Notes under the pieces: model-generated
What the model was told of the DNA's origin: nothing
The model's database searches: none
What the model saw: the letters and a program-made list of their open reading frames with translations, nothing else
Translations under genes and position numbers: made by a program
In this document: one piece after another, positions 53,139-62,902 of the stretch
Numbering within the stretch: position 1 is the first letter of the stretch
How the letters are laid out: every line of letters starts with the position of its first letter
Assembly: GCA_945901045.1 (NCBI GenBank)
Contig: CAMDKK010000012.1
Coordinates: 1-64,000, forward strand
Length of the DNA stretch: 64,000 nt
Reading direction: 5' to 3'
From: Limnohabitans sp. Rim8
GTDB lineage: Bacteria; Pseudomonadota; Gammaproteobacteria; Burkholderiales; Burkholderiaceae_C

Positions 53139-53812
53139 ATGAACCGCGTACTGGCCCAAACGGGCGCAACCTACCCCATCCTCCAAGCCCCTATGGGCTG
53201 AATTGCCCGCAGCACTTTGGCCAGCGCCGTGTCGCGTGCCGGCGCGCTGGGTATCATCGAAACCTCGTCGGTCGAGACGGCGAACTGCCAGCGCTAAATC
53301 ACGGCCATGGTGGAAACCGGTTTGCCTTTTGGCGTGAACTTGCCGATCCGGTTTTTGAAGGACGACGCCATGCCGCGGCAGGCGGCATTGTCAATGGCCG
53401 GGGCATGGCTGCAGCCGTTGCCTTGGGCGCCGAGGCGATCCAGATAGGCACGCGCTTTGTGGCCTGCGCCGAAAGCCCGGTGCACACCCATTACAAGCAG
53501 GCAATAGTCGATGCGCAGGCCACGGGCACCTTAATGCTCAACACCAAATCCACGCCCTGTATTCGCGCTTTGAAAACCGATTTCAGCCGCGCTCTGCACG
53601 AAGCCGGTGTCATGGGCACCGAGACCTTTCAGGATATTCAAGATGTTTACTTTGGTGGCAACATCAACGCCGCGCCGGCCTTGGCCGGACAGTCAGCGGG
53701 CTTGATCCATGAAGTGCACAGCGCCTCGCAGATCGTGCAAGTGACCGTAGCGCAGTTCCACGCCATCACTGCGCGCCTTGGCGCGATGGCTGCGGGCGCC
53801 AACTTCAGTTAA
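53139..53812 (+). pseudogene. Nitronate monooxygenase / NAD(P)H-dependent flavin oxidoreductase remnant
   Basis: From ATG 53139 the text MNRVLAQTGATYPILQAPMG matches the family start. Then TGA (53199-53201) stands where Trp is expected before IARSTLASAVSRAGALGIIE. A second stop TAA is at 53295-53297, and the frame resumes as LPFGVNLPIRFLKDDAMPR. Near 53375-53385 it jumps to another frame with GGIVNGRGMAAAVALGAEAI and QIGTRFVACAESPVHTHYKQ, leaving out about 120 codons of the barrel. With two stops, one frame change and an internal deletion this is a clear pseudogene. Confidence 0.9.
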
Positions 53813-53832
53813 GGCCCTTTGACAGGCCCGGT

Positions 53833-55323
53833 TCAGAGCACCGTCTGTTTGACCGCGTGCTCCCACATCGCCATCAACTCGGTGGCGTATGCAGGCGCGC
53901 GCTGCGGGCTAAAGCGCCGCTCCACGCGCCACAGTTGGCTCAGCTCATCGGTGCTTTTGTAAATGCCGCACGACAGTCCCGCCAAGTAGGCGGCACCCAG
54001 AGCCGTGGTTTCGATCACCTCGGGACGCAACACCTCGATGCCCAGTAAATCAGCCTGAAACTGCATCAGCAAATCATTCACGCACGCGCCGCCATCCACC
54101 CGCAGCTCGCGCACCTGCGCCTGACCGGCCGAGGCCAGGTCGCGGCTCATGGCCTGCAGCAGCGCCGCGCTTTGAAAAGCAATGCTCTCGAGCGCCGCAC
54201 GCGCGATGTGGGCCACCGTGCTGCCGCGCGTCAAACCGGTGATAGAGCCGCGGGCATCGGGCTTCCAGTAAGGTGCCCCAAGCCCGGTGAAGGCGGGCAC
54301 GACCATCACGCCACCCGAGTCGGGCACACTTTCGGCCAAGGCTTGCACTTCACTGCTGTGCTGTATGGCGTGCAAGCCGTCACGCAGCCATTGCACTACC
54401 GCGCCCCCTACAAACACGCTGCCTTCAATGGCGTATTGCGCTTGTGCATTCACTTGTGCTGCGCTGGTCGTGATCAGTCCGTTGTGAGAATGCATGGCTT
54501 GATCGCCAGTGTGCATCAGCATGAAGCAGCCCGTACCGTAGGTGTTCTTGACCATGCCTGCGCTGAAGCAGGCTTGACCGAACAAGGCGCTTTGCTGGTC
54601 ACCCGCCACCCCGCCGATGGGGATGGCATGACCCAGTAAATCAGTCTTGATGTGACCGAATAGGCTGCTTGATGGCAGAACCTGAGGCATCATCTTGGCT
54701 GGAATCCGCAGTGCCTGGAGTAAATCGGCATCCCATTGGTTGGTATGAATGTTGAACAGCATGGTGCGCGAGGCATTGCTCACATCGGTGGCATGCACAG
54801 CGCCGCCAGTGAGTTGCCACATCAACCAACTGTCGATGGTGCCAAACAACAGCTCTCCTCGCTCGGCCAAGGCGCGGGCGCCATCCACATGGTCCAGCAT
54901 CCATTGCAATTTGGTGCCTGAAAAATACGCATCGATCAGCAAGCCGGTTTTGGCTTGAATGGTGCCTGCCAGTCCCTGCTCGCGCAGCAGGGCACAGGCC
55001 GGTTCGGTGCGCCGGTCTTGCCAGACGATGGCGTTGTAGATGGGCAGACCCGTCTTGCGGTTCCAAATCACGGTGGTTTCACGTTGATTGGTGATGCCCA
55101 AAGCCGCCACGTCCCGGGCCTGAATGCCCGCTGAAGCCAGGGCTTGTTTCAGTGTGCTCAGTTGGGCGCGCCATATTTCTATCGGGTCGTGCTCCACCCA
55201 ACCGGGCTGAGGGAAGATCTGCGGCAATTCCTGCTGGGCTTGGGCCACAATGAGGCCTTGTTCAGAGAAAACAATGCTGCGGGTGCTCGAGGTGCCTTGG
55301 TCCAAGGCCAGGATATAAGTCAT
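53833..55323 (-). CDS. glpK: Glycerol kinase
   Basis: The 496-residue FGGY kinase phosphorylates glycerol to glycerol-3-phosphate in the cytoplasm. Motifs are YILALDQGTSSTRSIVFSEQ at the N-terminus, LGITNQRETTVIWNRKTGLP, YNAIVWQDRRTEP, VAGDQQSALFGQACFSAGMV, YGTGCFML, and FTGLGAPYWKPDARGSITGL. The length is that of E. coli GlpK. It is divergent from glpD with a 103-bp gap that should hold both promoters. No glycerol facilitator gene is adjacent. Confidence 0.97.
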   Translation of the reverse strand: MTYILALDQGTSSTRSIVFSEQGLIVAQAQQELPQIFPQPGWVEHDPIEIWRAQLSTLKQALASAGIQARDVAALGITNQRETTVIWNRKTGLPIYNAIVWQDRRTEPACALLREQGLAGTIQAKTGLLIDAYFSGTKLQWMLDHVDGARALAERGELLFGTIDSWLMWQLTGGAVHATDVSNASRTMLFNIHTNQWDADLLQALRIPAKMMPQVLPSSSLFGHIKTDLLGHAIPIGGVAGDQQSALFGQACFSAGMVKNTYGTGCFMLMHTGDQAMHSHNGLITTSAAQVNAQAQYAIEGSVFVGGAVVQWLRDGLHAIQHSSEVQALAESVPDSGGVMVVPAFTGLGAPYWKPDARGSITGLTRGSTVAHIARAALESIAFQSAALLQAMSRDLASAGQAQVRELRVDGGACVNDLLMQFQADLLGIEVLRPEVIETTALGAAYLAGLSCGIYKSTDELSQLWRVERRFSPQRAPAYATELMAMWEHAVKQTVL

Positions 55324-55426
55324 GCTTCAAACTCGTGTGGTCGGTGAATTGGATTTTGCCGTCAAATGGACTGAAAGGGGGATGCTTTTTAAAGCAAAAT
55401 AGCAGCTCTGCATCGTACGGCCTTTC

Positions 55427-57004
55427 ATGAACTTGCTTCCCCCGCTTTTGATACCTCGCCACCAGCTGACCCTTGCACTGCATGAGTCGCAAACAAAAGC
55501 GGAGGTTTACGACTTGGCTGTGGTCGGTGGTGGCGCGACAGGATTGGGTGTGGCATTGGACGCGGCTTCGCGCGGCTTGCGTGTGGTGCTGGTGGAGGCT
55601 GATGATTTTGCCAAGGGCACTTCGTCGCGCTCGACCAAACTGGTTCATGGCGGCGTGCGTTACCTGGCCCAAGGCAATATTTCGCTGGTGCGTGAGGCTT
55701 TGCATGAGCGCATTACTTTACTGCGCAATGCGCCGCACATTGCCCAGCCCTTGGCTTTCGTGGTGCCTGCTTACAAATGGTGGGAGGCTGCTTTTTATGG
55801 CATCGGTCTGAAAATGTACGATGCCTTGGCCGGGTCCGCGGGTCTGGGCCCAACGACCTTCTTGTCACGCAGCGAAACACAAAGCGCCTTGCCTTCGGTC
55901 CAGCTGAAGGGGCTGCGCGGCGGCGTTCAGTATTGGGACGGTCAGTTCAACGACGCACAGTTGGCGGTGGCCCTGGCGCGAACAGCTGCCCGCGAGGGGG
56001 CGCTATTGCTCAACTACATGAAGGCGTCGCGATTGTTGTTCACACAGGGCAAGGTCACGGGCCTGGCCTGCGATGACGTGCTGACTGGAAAAGCGTATGC
56101 GATTCATGCACGCTGCGTCGTCAATGCCACCGGCGTGTGGGTCGATGCACTGCGTGCGCAGGACGGTCAGCACCAGCACATCGTGGCGCCCAGCCAAGGT
56201 GTGCACATCGTGGTGGAGGCTCATTTTTTGCCGGGCTCCACGGCTTTGATGATTCCCAAAACGAGCGATGCTAGGGTGCTGTTTGCAGTGCCTTGGCTAG
56301 GCAAAGTGATTTTGGGTACGACCGATACACCACGCGATGATTTGTCGACAGAGCCTTTGGCTTTTGAGGAAGAGGTTGATTTCATCTTGCGTGAAGCGGC
56401 GCGGTATTTGCGCGTAGCCCCTCAGCGCAGTGATGTGAAAAGCATTTGGGTCGGGTTGCGACCTTTGGTCAAGCCGCCAGATGACGAGAGCGAAAACACG
56501 AAAGGCTTGAGCCGTGAGCACACTGTGTTGGTCAGTCGCTCGGGCCTGGTCACGGTGACGGGTGGCAAATGGACCACCTACCGAGCCATGGCCGAAGACG
56601 TTTTACAAAAATGTGCGGACAGTGGTTTGCTGCCACAGCGCCAAGGACTTACAGACCACTTACCCCTGGTCGGTGCTGAGACGTCGTCGATTGCCATGCA
56701 GCCTTTAAGTGCACCGCAGGGCTTGCATTCCTATGGTTCCGAGCAAACATGGGTGCAGCAATTACCGGGACATAACGTTTTCTTGACTGGCGGCTTGTCT
56801 GAGGCTATGGTTCGTTTTGCGGCACGTTATGAGTATGCGGTGCATGTCGAAGATGTGCTGGCGCGTCGTTCGCGCTTGTTGTTTTTGGATGCTGGCTTGG
56901 CCATGCAATTGGCTGAATCCGTGGGCCGTTTACTGCGCGAAGAAACCGGCTTGGATCCGGACGTGAACGGGTTTTTAAAGCTGGCAGCGCAATACCAACT
57001 TTAA
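55427..57004 (+). CDS. glpD: Aerobic glycerol-3-phosphate dehydrogenase
   Basis: The 525-residue FAD enzyme oxidises glycerol-3-phosphate to dihydroxyacetone phosphate and feeds electrons to the quinone pool at the inner membrane. Motifs are DLAVVGGGATGLGVALDAAS (FAD fold), TSSRSTKLVHGGVRYLAQGN, VNATGVWVDALRAQ, and VTVTGGKWTTYRAMAEDVLQ near the C-terminus. The start ATG 55427 gives the typical N-terminus. Together with glpK it makes a complete glycerol entry route. Confidence 0.96.
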   Translation: MNLLPPLLIPRHQLTLALHESQTKAEVYDLAVVGGGATGLGVALDAASRGLRVVLVEADDFAKGTSSRSTKLVHGGVRYLAQGNISLVREALHERITLLRNAPHIAQPLAFVVPAYKWWEAAFYGIGLKMYDALAGSAGLGPTTFLSRSETQSALPSVQLKGLRGGVQYWDGQFNDAQLAVALARTAAREGALLLNYMKASRLLFTQGKVTGLACDDVLTGKAYAIHARCVVNATGVWVDALRAQDGQHQHIVAPSQGVHIVVEAHFLPGSTALMIPKTSDARVLFAVPWLGKVILGTTDTPRDDLSTEPLAFEEEVDFILREAARYLRVAPQRSDVKSIWVGLRPLVKPPDDESENTKGLSREHTVLVSRSGLVTVTGGKWTTYRAMAEDVLQKCADSGLLPQRQGLTDHLPLVGAETSSIAMQPLSAPQGLHSYGSEQTWVQQLPGHNVFLTGGLSEAMVRFAARYEYAVHVEDVLARRSRLLFLDAGLAMQLAESVGRLLREETGLDPDVNGFLKLAAQYQL

Positions 57005-57135
57005 GAGCGATAGTCTCGACATTTGGCTGAATGGGATCACGGAATGCTTCGAATAACAGGAGTCTGCGCAATGTCATTGAATGGGCAGTCGCCATAAAGA
57101 ATCGGTGTTATGCTTAATTTTTATAAGGGGTTTCT

Positions 57136-57714
57136 ATGAACGCACGCGCCCAATTTTCCCGTATGGAAGACAGCACCCAAGCCGATTGGGCCCTTATTTC
57201 GTCTGAATTCATGCAATTCAGTCAATCTTTGCCTGACCGCGTGCTGGCGCACTTGAAGTTGTTGGAAGGCGATTACGGTGGATTCCCGGTCGATCGCTAT
57301 ACCCACTGCCTGCAAACTGCAACCCGCGCTTTACGAGATGGACGGGATGAGGAGTATGTGGTTTGCGCCCTGCTGCATGACATTGGCGATACCTTGGGCA
57401 GCTTTAATCACCCCGACATCGCTGCAGCCATCCTCAAGCCCTTTGTGTCTGAAGCTAATTTGTGGATGGTGCAGAACCATGGCATTTTTCAGGGGTACAA
57501 CTTTTTCCACCACATTGGCATGGATCGCAACATGCGGGACATGTTCGAGGGCCATGAGCATTACACACTTGCCGAAGAATTCATTGCCTTGTATGACGAG
57601 CCGGCTTTTGATGGCCACTACGAAACCTTGCCGATTGAAATTTTTGAACCCATGCTGCGCCGAGTTATGGCGCAGCCGATTAACTCGGTTTACAAGGATG
57701 CAGTGATAAAGTGA
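57136..57714 (+). CDS. HD-domain protein, PhnZ-like
   Basis: The 192-residue protein has the HD-fold ligands RYTHCLQTAT (His), CALLHDIGDTLG (HD) and NHPDIAAAIL, and MVQNHGIF later. The length and the YGGFPVDRYTHCLQTA region resemble PhnZ-type mixed-valent di-iron oxygenases that cleave 2-amino-1-hydroxyethylphosphonate, more than plain nucleotidases. The specific activity is unproven. It converges on a 2OG-Fe(II) oxygenase gene eight bases away. Confidence 0.75.
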   Translation: MNARAQFSRMEDSTQADWALISSEFMQFSQSLPDRVLAHLKLLEGDYGGFPVDRYTHCLQTATRALRDGRDEEYVVCALLHDIGDTLGSFNHPDIAAAILKPFVSEANLWMVQNHGIFQGYNFFHHIGMDRNMRDMFEGHEHYTLAEEFIALYDEPAFDGHYETLPIEIFEPMLRRVMAQPINSVYKDAVIK

Positions 57715-57722
57715 GTGCGTGC

Positions 57723-58499
57723 TCAGTACCAATATTCCAGATGCGGAAATGGATTTTTTTCGGTGGTCTTGCGGTAATTGAAGTGCACCACAAATGAAAT
57801 ACGGCGGTCCTGCTTTTTCTTGACTTTGAATGGCAAGACCAAATGCGGCATGAAGCTGTCAAATAAAATCAAGTTGCCTTCTTCATAGGACACTTTGACT
57901 CGGTTGTCTTTTGAGCGGGCTTCGTAACCGTTGGGTTTGTAAAATTTGTCCAGTTGGTCGGCCAACACACGCTCGCGCCAAATGTCCAGATCGCCTCCGC
58001 GTTTGAGGGTGTGCTGTGCGGTGCGCTTGACAGAAATAATGCACGAGTAGGCGCGGGTTTGGGTGCTGAAGATGCTCCCCGGGTATTGAATCAGGCCTTC
58101 GGTGTCGGTGTGGATGTTGTACAAACTCCATGATGCCAACTGCAGGTTGAAACCGGCGATCTGGAAATACTTCATGTCACGTGGAACGATCGGTAATGCT
58201 TGGGCCGGCAATCCGGAATGGCTCAGAATTCTCTCGCCTGCATAGGCAATGATGTCTTTGACTTCAGGAAAATGTTTCAACAAAAACCGATTGTGCTTTG
58301 CGGCAAATCGAAAATAACTTTCGTTCAAGCCGGCTTCGATCATGCCGTAAAACGCCGCCATTTGGCCGTACTTCGGCTCCACGTCGGTCCCGAAAATGTG
58401 CAGGTTTTCAAAAATGGTGGCTTCCCATTTTTTACACACATCCGCACTGAGAAATCCTTTTTCGAAAATGATGTCGTTTTGGAATAATTTGTTCATCAT
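57723..58499 (-). CDS. 2OG-Fe(II) oxygenase-like protein
   Basis: The 258-residue protein has iron ligands H130 and D132 in LYNIHTDTEG and H219 in DSFMPHLVLPF, with basic residues at about 232-233 (DRRISFVVHFNYR) to bind 2-oxoglutarate. The N-terminal part is not closely related to the PhyH or TauD proteins elsewhere in the window. The substrate is unknown. It follows a GST gene with a 30-bp gap on the same strand, so it may belong to a detoxification operon. Confidence 0.8.
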   Translation of the reverse strand: MMNKLFQNDIIFEKGFLSADVCKKWEATIFENLHIFGTDVEPKYGQMAAFYGMIEAGLNESYFRFAAKHNRFLLKHFPEVKDIIAYAGERILSHSGLPAQALPIVPRDMKYFQIAGFNLQLASWSLYNIHTDTEGLIQYPGSIFSTQTRAYSCIISVKRTAQHTLKRGGDLDIWRERVLADQLDKFYKPNGYEARSKDNRVKVSYEEGNLILFDSFMPHLVLPFKVKKKQDRRISFVVHFNYRKTTEKNPFPHLEYWY

Positions 58500-58529
58500 T
58501 GACAGGCTCCAGTGCGGTTGAAAAAAATA

Positions 58530-59159
58530 CTAAGACATTCCCGGCCTTTCAGCCATTGCCGCTCGCCATCGCACCACATGGGGGTGGTGTTCATCTGGTT
58601 TGACTTTCACAATGCGCGCAAAATCTACGGCCACCAGGGCTGTGATGTCGGCCAGACTGAATTGGTCAGCAGCCACGAAATCACGGTTCTCGAGTCTGGC
58701 ATTCAGCGTGACCATGAACTGCTTCAGGCGCGCTAAACCGCGCTCACCCAGTTGTGGAATTTGTGCGTAGTCCACCGGACCGGGCAAGGCGCGGTTGGCC
58801 ATGGCGGGGGAGGTGTTGCGCAAAACCTCGGCAATCGACATCAGGCCTTCAAATTCACATCGCCAGTGCCAACTGGCAATCTCGGCTTTGTCGGCAGGGG
58901 TCTTGCCCATCATGGGTATTTCGGGGTATCGGGCCTCCAGGTAGGCAGCAATAGAAGCGTTGTCGGTTAACACCGGACCTTCTTCAGTGCGCAATGCAGG
59001 CACCGTGCATTGCGGGTTGATTTGCCGAAAAGCCTCGCCCAGTTGCTCGCCCGAGCGCAGATCGATTTCGACGGTTTCATAAGTGATGCCCTTCGCAGCC
59101 AAGAGTAACCGCGCTCGGCGAGGACTGGGCGCAGTAGCGCAGTCGTACAGAGTGATCAT
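58530..59159 (-). CDS. Glutathione S-transferase family protein
   Basis: The 209-residue protein has a thioredoxin-like domain with ATAPSPRRARLLLAAKG (Ser/Pro region), the cis-Pro segment CTVPALRTEEG, and DNASIAAYLEARYPE. The helical C-terminal domain contains FSLADITALVAVDF. Its ATG overlaps the stop of the YghU-like gene by four bases, so both are co-translated. Confidence 0.9.
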   Translation of the reverse strand: MITLYDCATAPSPRRARLLLAAKGITYETVEIDLRSGEQLGEAFRQINPQCTVPALRTEEGPVLTDNASIAAYLEARYPEIPMMGKTPADKAEIASWHWRCEFEGLMSIAEVLRNTSPAMANRALPGPVDYAQIPQLGERGLARLKQFMVTLNARLENRDFVAADQFSLADITALVAVDFARIVKVKPDEHHPHVVRWRAAMAERPGMS

Positions 59160-60031
59160 GCTGCCGTCTTCAGTTTGTCTTGTGTTTGGGTGTCGAAGTC
59201 GCTGGCCTCGTGGCGCTCATGCAACTGCGTCTCCAGTGGCCCCATGACCCGGTTGACCATGCGACCGCGCCGCACAGCGGGGCGTTTGGCGATCTCATCG
59301 GCCCAGCGGATGACATGGGTGTACTCTTGAACCTGTAAAAACTGCCCGCCTTCATACAACTGCCCTTTGGCCATGCCGCCATACCAGGGCCAGATGGCCA
59401 TGTCGGCAATGGTGTAATCATCGCCGCCCACATAGCGGCTTTCAGCCAGGCGACGGTTGAGAACGTCCATTTGCCGTTTGACCTCCATGGCAAAACGATC
59501 AATGGCGTATTCGATTTTGACGGGTGCATAGGCGTAAAAGTGACCAAAGCCGCCCCCGAGGTAAGGTGCGCTGCCCATTTGCCAGAACAACCAAGACATG
59601 CATTCCGCCCGTTTCGCAGGCTCTGTGGGCACATAGACGCCAAACTTTTCGGCCAAGTACAACAAAATCGCGCCGGACTCAAAAACCCGCACAGGCTCTG
59701 GCCCACTGCAATCGAGCAAGGCCGGGATTTTGGAGTTGGGGTTGGCGCCTACAAAACCACTGCTGAACTGATGGCCTTCATTGATGCGGATCAACCAGGC
59801 GTCGTACTCGGCGCCGTGGTGTCCGAGCGCGAGCAACTCCTCCAGCATGATCGTGACCTTGACGCCATTGGGCGTGGCCAAGGAATACAACTGCAACGGG
59901 TGCTTGCCGCGTGGCAAGTCTTGCTCGTGCGTCGGGCCTGCAATCGGACGGTTGATGTTGGCAAAACGGCCCCCATTGGCCTTGTTCCAAGTCCAGACGG
60001 AGGGCGGGGTGTAGGGTGTGGCATCAGACAT
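59156..60031 (-). CDS. yghU: Glutathione-dependent disulfide-bond oxidoreductase (YghU-like GST)
   Basis: The 291-residue protein matches the YghU/nu-class type: PPSVWTWNKANGGRFANINR, PIAGPTHEQDLPRGKHPLQL, YSLATPNGVKVTIMLEELLA, FVGANPNSKIPAL, FESGAILLYLAEKFG and YTIADMAIWPWYGG. It binds two glutathiones and reduces disulfides or organic peroxides. The gene is first of a GST-GST-oxygenase string, with an SDR gene 63 bp upstream. Confidence 0.94.
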   Translation of the reverse strand: MSDATPYTPPSVWTWNKANGGRFANINRPIAGPTHEQDLPRGKHPLQLYSLATPNGVKVTIMLEELLALGHHGAEYDAWLIRINEGHQFSSGFVGANPNSKIPALLDCSGPEPVRVFESGAILLYLAEKFGVYVPTEPAKRAECMSWLFWQMGSAPYLGGGFGHFYAYAPVKIEYAIDRFAMEVKRQMDVLNRRLAESRYVGGDDYTIADMAIWPWYGGMAKGQLYEGGQFLQVQEYTHVIRWADEIAKRPAVRRGRMVNRVMGPLETQLHERHEASDFDTQTQDKLKTAA

Positions 60032-60094
60032 ATATTGACTCTAAGAAAAAAGGAAGAAAAAGGTTAAACGATTCTCGTGAAGGGCCTTCGTGCT

Positions 60095-60862
60095 TTAGCG
60101 CGCTGGGGGGGCTTCCAAGCCACCGAGATAAAACCGATTGAGGGTCGGTGAAATGACCAATTCATTGATGCAGGTTCGAGCAGGCATCTTTGCAAGGAAC
60201 AACAAGGCTTGACCCATGTCTTGGGCTTGCACCATGCGGTCTCTTTGTTCTTGCGTCGGGGGAGTGGGGCGTTTGTCCAAGATCGGCGTGGCCACTTCAC
60301 CTGGTAACAAGGATGTGGCCCTGATGCCATACTGGCATTCTTCCATGTTGATAGATTCGGTCAAGGCCAATAGCGCACGTTTGGTGGTGTTGTAGGCCGG
60401 ACCGGTCAGCTTGGAGGCATACAGGCCAGCCCAAGACGAGACGTTCACGATCAATCCGCCATTTTGAGCGCGCATGGCTGGCAGCACAGCATGAACGCAG
60501 TAAAAGGAGCCGTTCAAATTGATGCCGACGACATCGTCCCAAGCGTCCGTGGTCACCACATCAAAGTTGCGCTGCGTGGCATTGGTGCCCGCACTGTTGA
60601 TGAGCATATCGATTCGCCCGTGCTTGGCCAGAATGCCCTGTGCCGCAGCTTGGACCGCGTGTTTGTCTGCCACGTCGAGCAAAAGCGCTTCGGCGCTACC
60701 GATGGCTTGCAGCGTGGTCAATGCGCTGTCATTGGTGGCTTGGGTACGCCCCGAAATGACCACGTGAGCCCCAGCCTTGGCAAGCGCCATCGCACCCGCC
60801 AGACCAATACCACTGCCACCCCCAGTGATCCAGGCGATTTGTCCTTGAAGAGATTTGACCAT
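60095..60862 (-). CDS. Short-chain dehydrogenase/reductase
   Basis: This 255-residue classical SDR has TGGGSGIGLAGAMALA (nucleotide motif), NSAGTNATQ (NAG equivalent), the catalytic Ser in VNVSSWAGLYASKL, and YNTTKRALLALTE as the YxxxK. The residues after the second strand (SGRT) suit NADP binding. It is divergent from the ThDP enzyme gene with a 256-bp gap that contains their promoters. Confidence 0.92.
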   Translation of the reverse strand: MVKSLQGQIAWITGGGSGIGLAGAMALAKAGAHVVISGRTQATNDSALTTLQAIGSAEALLLDVADKHAVQAAAQGILAKHGRIDMLINSAGTNATQRNFDVVTTDAWDDVVGINLNGSFYCVHAVLPAMRAQNGGLIVNVSSWAGLYASKLTGPAYNTTKRALLALTESINMEECQYGIRATSLLPGEVATPILDKRPTPPTQEQRDRMVQAQDMGQALLFLAKMPARTCINELVISPTLNRFYLGGLEAPPAR

Positions 60863-61118
60863 GGTGTTTGCTCCTTGTGATTAACTTTGAGTTTAGATTC
60901 AACCACCACCTTGTTGACCCGTCTGTCACCTTGGAACAGATGGCGATCTTTTTTGCGCCGACAAATTGCGCGATATGAACTGTGGCGTGGCGTAAAACGC
61001 ATGCCGTTTCAGGGTTTGACCCTCTTGGCGGCAAGTGAGGGATGCCTCATATTTGAAGTATATTCGCGCACGCATGCCCTGGTAATTTTGATTACACGCT
61101 CACTGACTGAATCCACTG

Positions 61119-62861
61119 ATGACCCCTATGAAGTCCACCCCTGTTCGCCACACCACGGCCCGTTATTTTTTGGAGGGTCTGCAGGAAGCAGGCATTAAGT
61201 ACCTGTTTTCTAATTTGGGGACCGACCATGTCACCTTGATTGACGAGATGGCCCGATTGCAAGCCGAGGGCCAAGCGATGCCCGTGGTGGTCTTGTGCCC
61301 CCACGAAAATGTAGCGATTCACATGGCTGCGGGGTATGCCGCAGTTACCGGACAAGGGCAGGGTGTGTTGGTGCATGTGGACGCCGGAACGGCCAATGCG
61401 GCCATGGGCATGCACAACCTGATGCGGGCGCGTTTACCCGTCATGTTGATGGCGGGTAAAGCCCCTTATGCTTTGCACGGCGAGGTAGCCGGTGCCCGAG
61501 ACAACTATGTTCACTATGTGCAAGACCCCTTTGATATGGGATCTTTGGTACGCCCCTATGTGAAATGGGAGTACAACTTACCTTCTGGGGTGGTGGCCAA
61601 AGAAGTGGTGCGTCGAGCCCACAGTGTGATGCACACCGAGCCTGCCGGCCCTGTCTACATGACCTTGCCGCGCGAGACACTGATTGAAAATTGGGCGCCT
61701 GAGGAAGTCAAATCCTACTCGGCTGAGCGGTTTGGTCCTGCCCGAATGGGGGCCTTGCCGTCAGAGGCGACGCAGCAGATCGCCAAAGAATTGATGGCCT
61801 CTGAAAATCCATTGATCATCACCTCGTATCTGGGTCGCAAGCCTGAGGCCGTGCGCGCATTGCAAGCACTGGCTGAATTGTGCGGCATTCGTGTGGTGGA
61901 GTTCAGCCCAAGTTGGCTGTGTATCCCACGCACGTCGCCATGCTTTTTTGGGTTTGATCCGACCCCCTTGTTGCCCGACACCGACTGGGGTTTGCTGCTG
62001 GACATTGATGTGCCATGGCTGCCCCACCAGACCCGTCCGCGAGAAGATACCCGATGGGTGCATATTGATGTGGACCCGATCAAGAAGGATTTTCCGGTCT
62101 GGGGTTTTGCCAGTGACGTGCGCTGGCCAGCCGATTGCGCTTTGGCATTGCGTGATATCCATCAAGCCGTGTTGAGCTTGTCTGATGATGTCTATCGAGA
62201 AAAAGTGGCCACCCGCATGGCCAGATGGGCCCCTTTGCACATGCAGCGCCAGTCGAGGACGGTGGCTGCAGCGCTCGAGCCGGGTCTGGACGACGCCTTG
62301 AATCCAGCTTGGTTCTGCGCGCAGCTAGGGGCGCAGTTGCGGCCCAACGATGTGGTGGTCAACGAGGCCATCCGCAATTCGCCGGCGGTGTTGCAACAGA
62401 TTGAGCGGACCGAGCCCCTGAGCTTTTTGGGCGGTGCAGGCGGTGGTTTGGGCTACAGTGGAGGCATGGCCTTGGGGGTCAAGTTGGCGCGGCCCAACGA
62501 CCGCGTAGTGCACATTGAAGGCGACGGCGGATTCCATTTTTCAACTCCGACTTCGGTCTATGCTGTGGCGCAGTCACAGGGTTTGCCCATCTTCACCGTG
62601 GTGCTGGACAATGGCGGATGGCAAGCCGTCAAGGAAGCCGTTCTGCGTGTGCATCCCGATGGGCCTGCCGCAAAAATTGACAATTTTCAGGCGCGGCTCC
62701 AAGGTGAAAAGCGACACTTTCAAGAGGTTGCCAAAGCCTTCGGAGCCCACGGGGAGCGAGTGACGCGTGCGCATGAAGTGCCCGCAGCCATTGCCCGGTG
62801 TTTGAAAGCGGTGGACGAAGGTCAGGCCGCTTTGTTGGTGGTCTCTGTGACCAAAATTTAA
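61119..62861 (+). CDS. Thiamine-diphosphate enzyme, acetolactate synthase / benzoylformate decarboxylase type
   Basis: The 580-residue protein has the N-terminal ThDP Pyr domain with catalytic Glu in CPHENVAIHMAAGYA, a central domain (about 200-340), and a C-terminal PP domain with EGDGGFHFSTPTSVYAVAQS followed by VVLDNGGW (GDG...N motif). The family decarboxylates 2-oxo acids or joins the product to another carbonyl. It may begin at 61119 or at ATG 61128. A Bug receptor gene follows 41 bp later, so the substrate may be an imported oxo-acid. Confidence 0.9.
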   Translation: MTPMKSTPVRHTTARYFLEGLQEAGIKYLFSNLGTDHVTLIDEMARLQAEGQAMPVVVLCPHENVAIHMAAGYAAVTGQGQGVLVHVDAGTANAAMGMHNLMRARLPVMLMAGKAPYALHGEVAGARDNYVHYVQDPFDMGSLVRPYVKWEYNLPSGVVAKEVVRRAHSVMHTEPAGPVYMTLPRETLIENWAPEEVKSYSAERFGPARMGALPSEATQQIAKELMASENPLIITSYLGRKPEAVRALQALAELCGIRVVEFSPSWLCIPRTSPCFFGFDPTPLLPDTDWGLLLDIDVPWLPHQTRPREDTRWVHIDVDPIKKDFPVWGFASDVRWPADCALALRDIHQAVLSLSDDVYREKVATRMARWAPLHMQRQSRTVAAALEPGLDDALNPAWFCAQLGAQLRPNDVVVNEAIRNSPAVLQQIERTEPLSFLGGAGGGLGYSGGMALGVKLARPNDRVVHIEGDGGFHFSTPTSVYAVAQSQGLPIFTVVLDNGGWQAVKEAVLRVHPDGPAAKIDNFQARLQGEKRHFQEVAKAFGAHGERVTRAHEVPAAIARCLKAVDEGQAALLVVSVTKI

Positions 62862-62902
62862 ACTCATTTCCATTTCAATTTTTATTTACAGGTAGAACGA
62901 AG

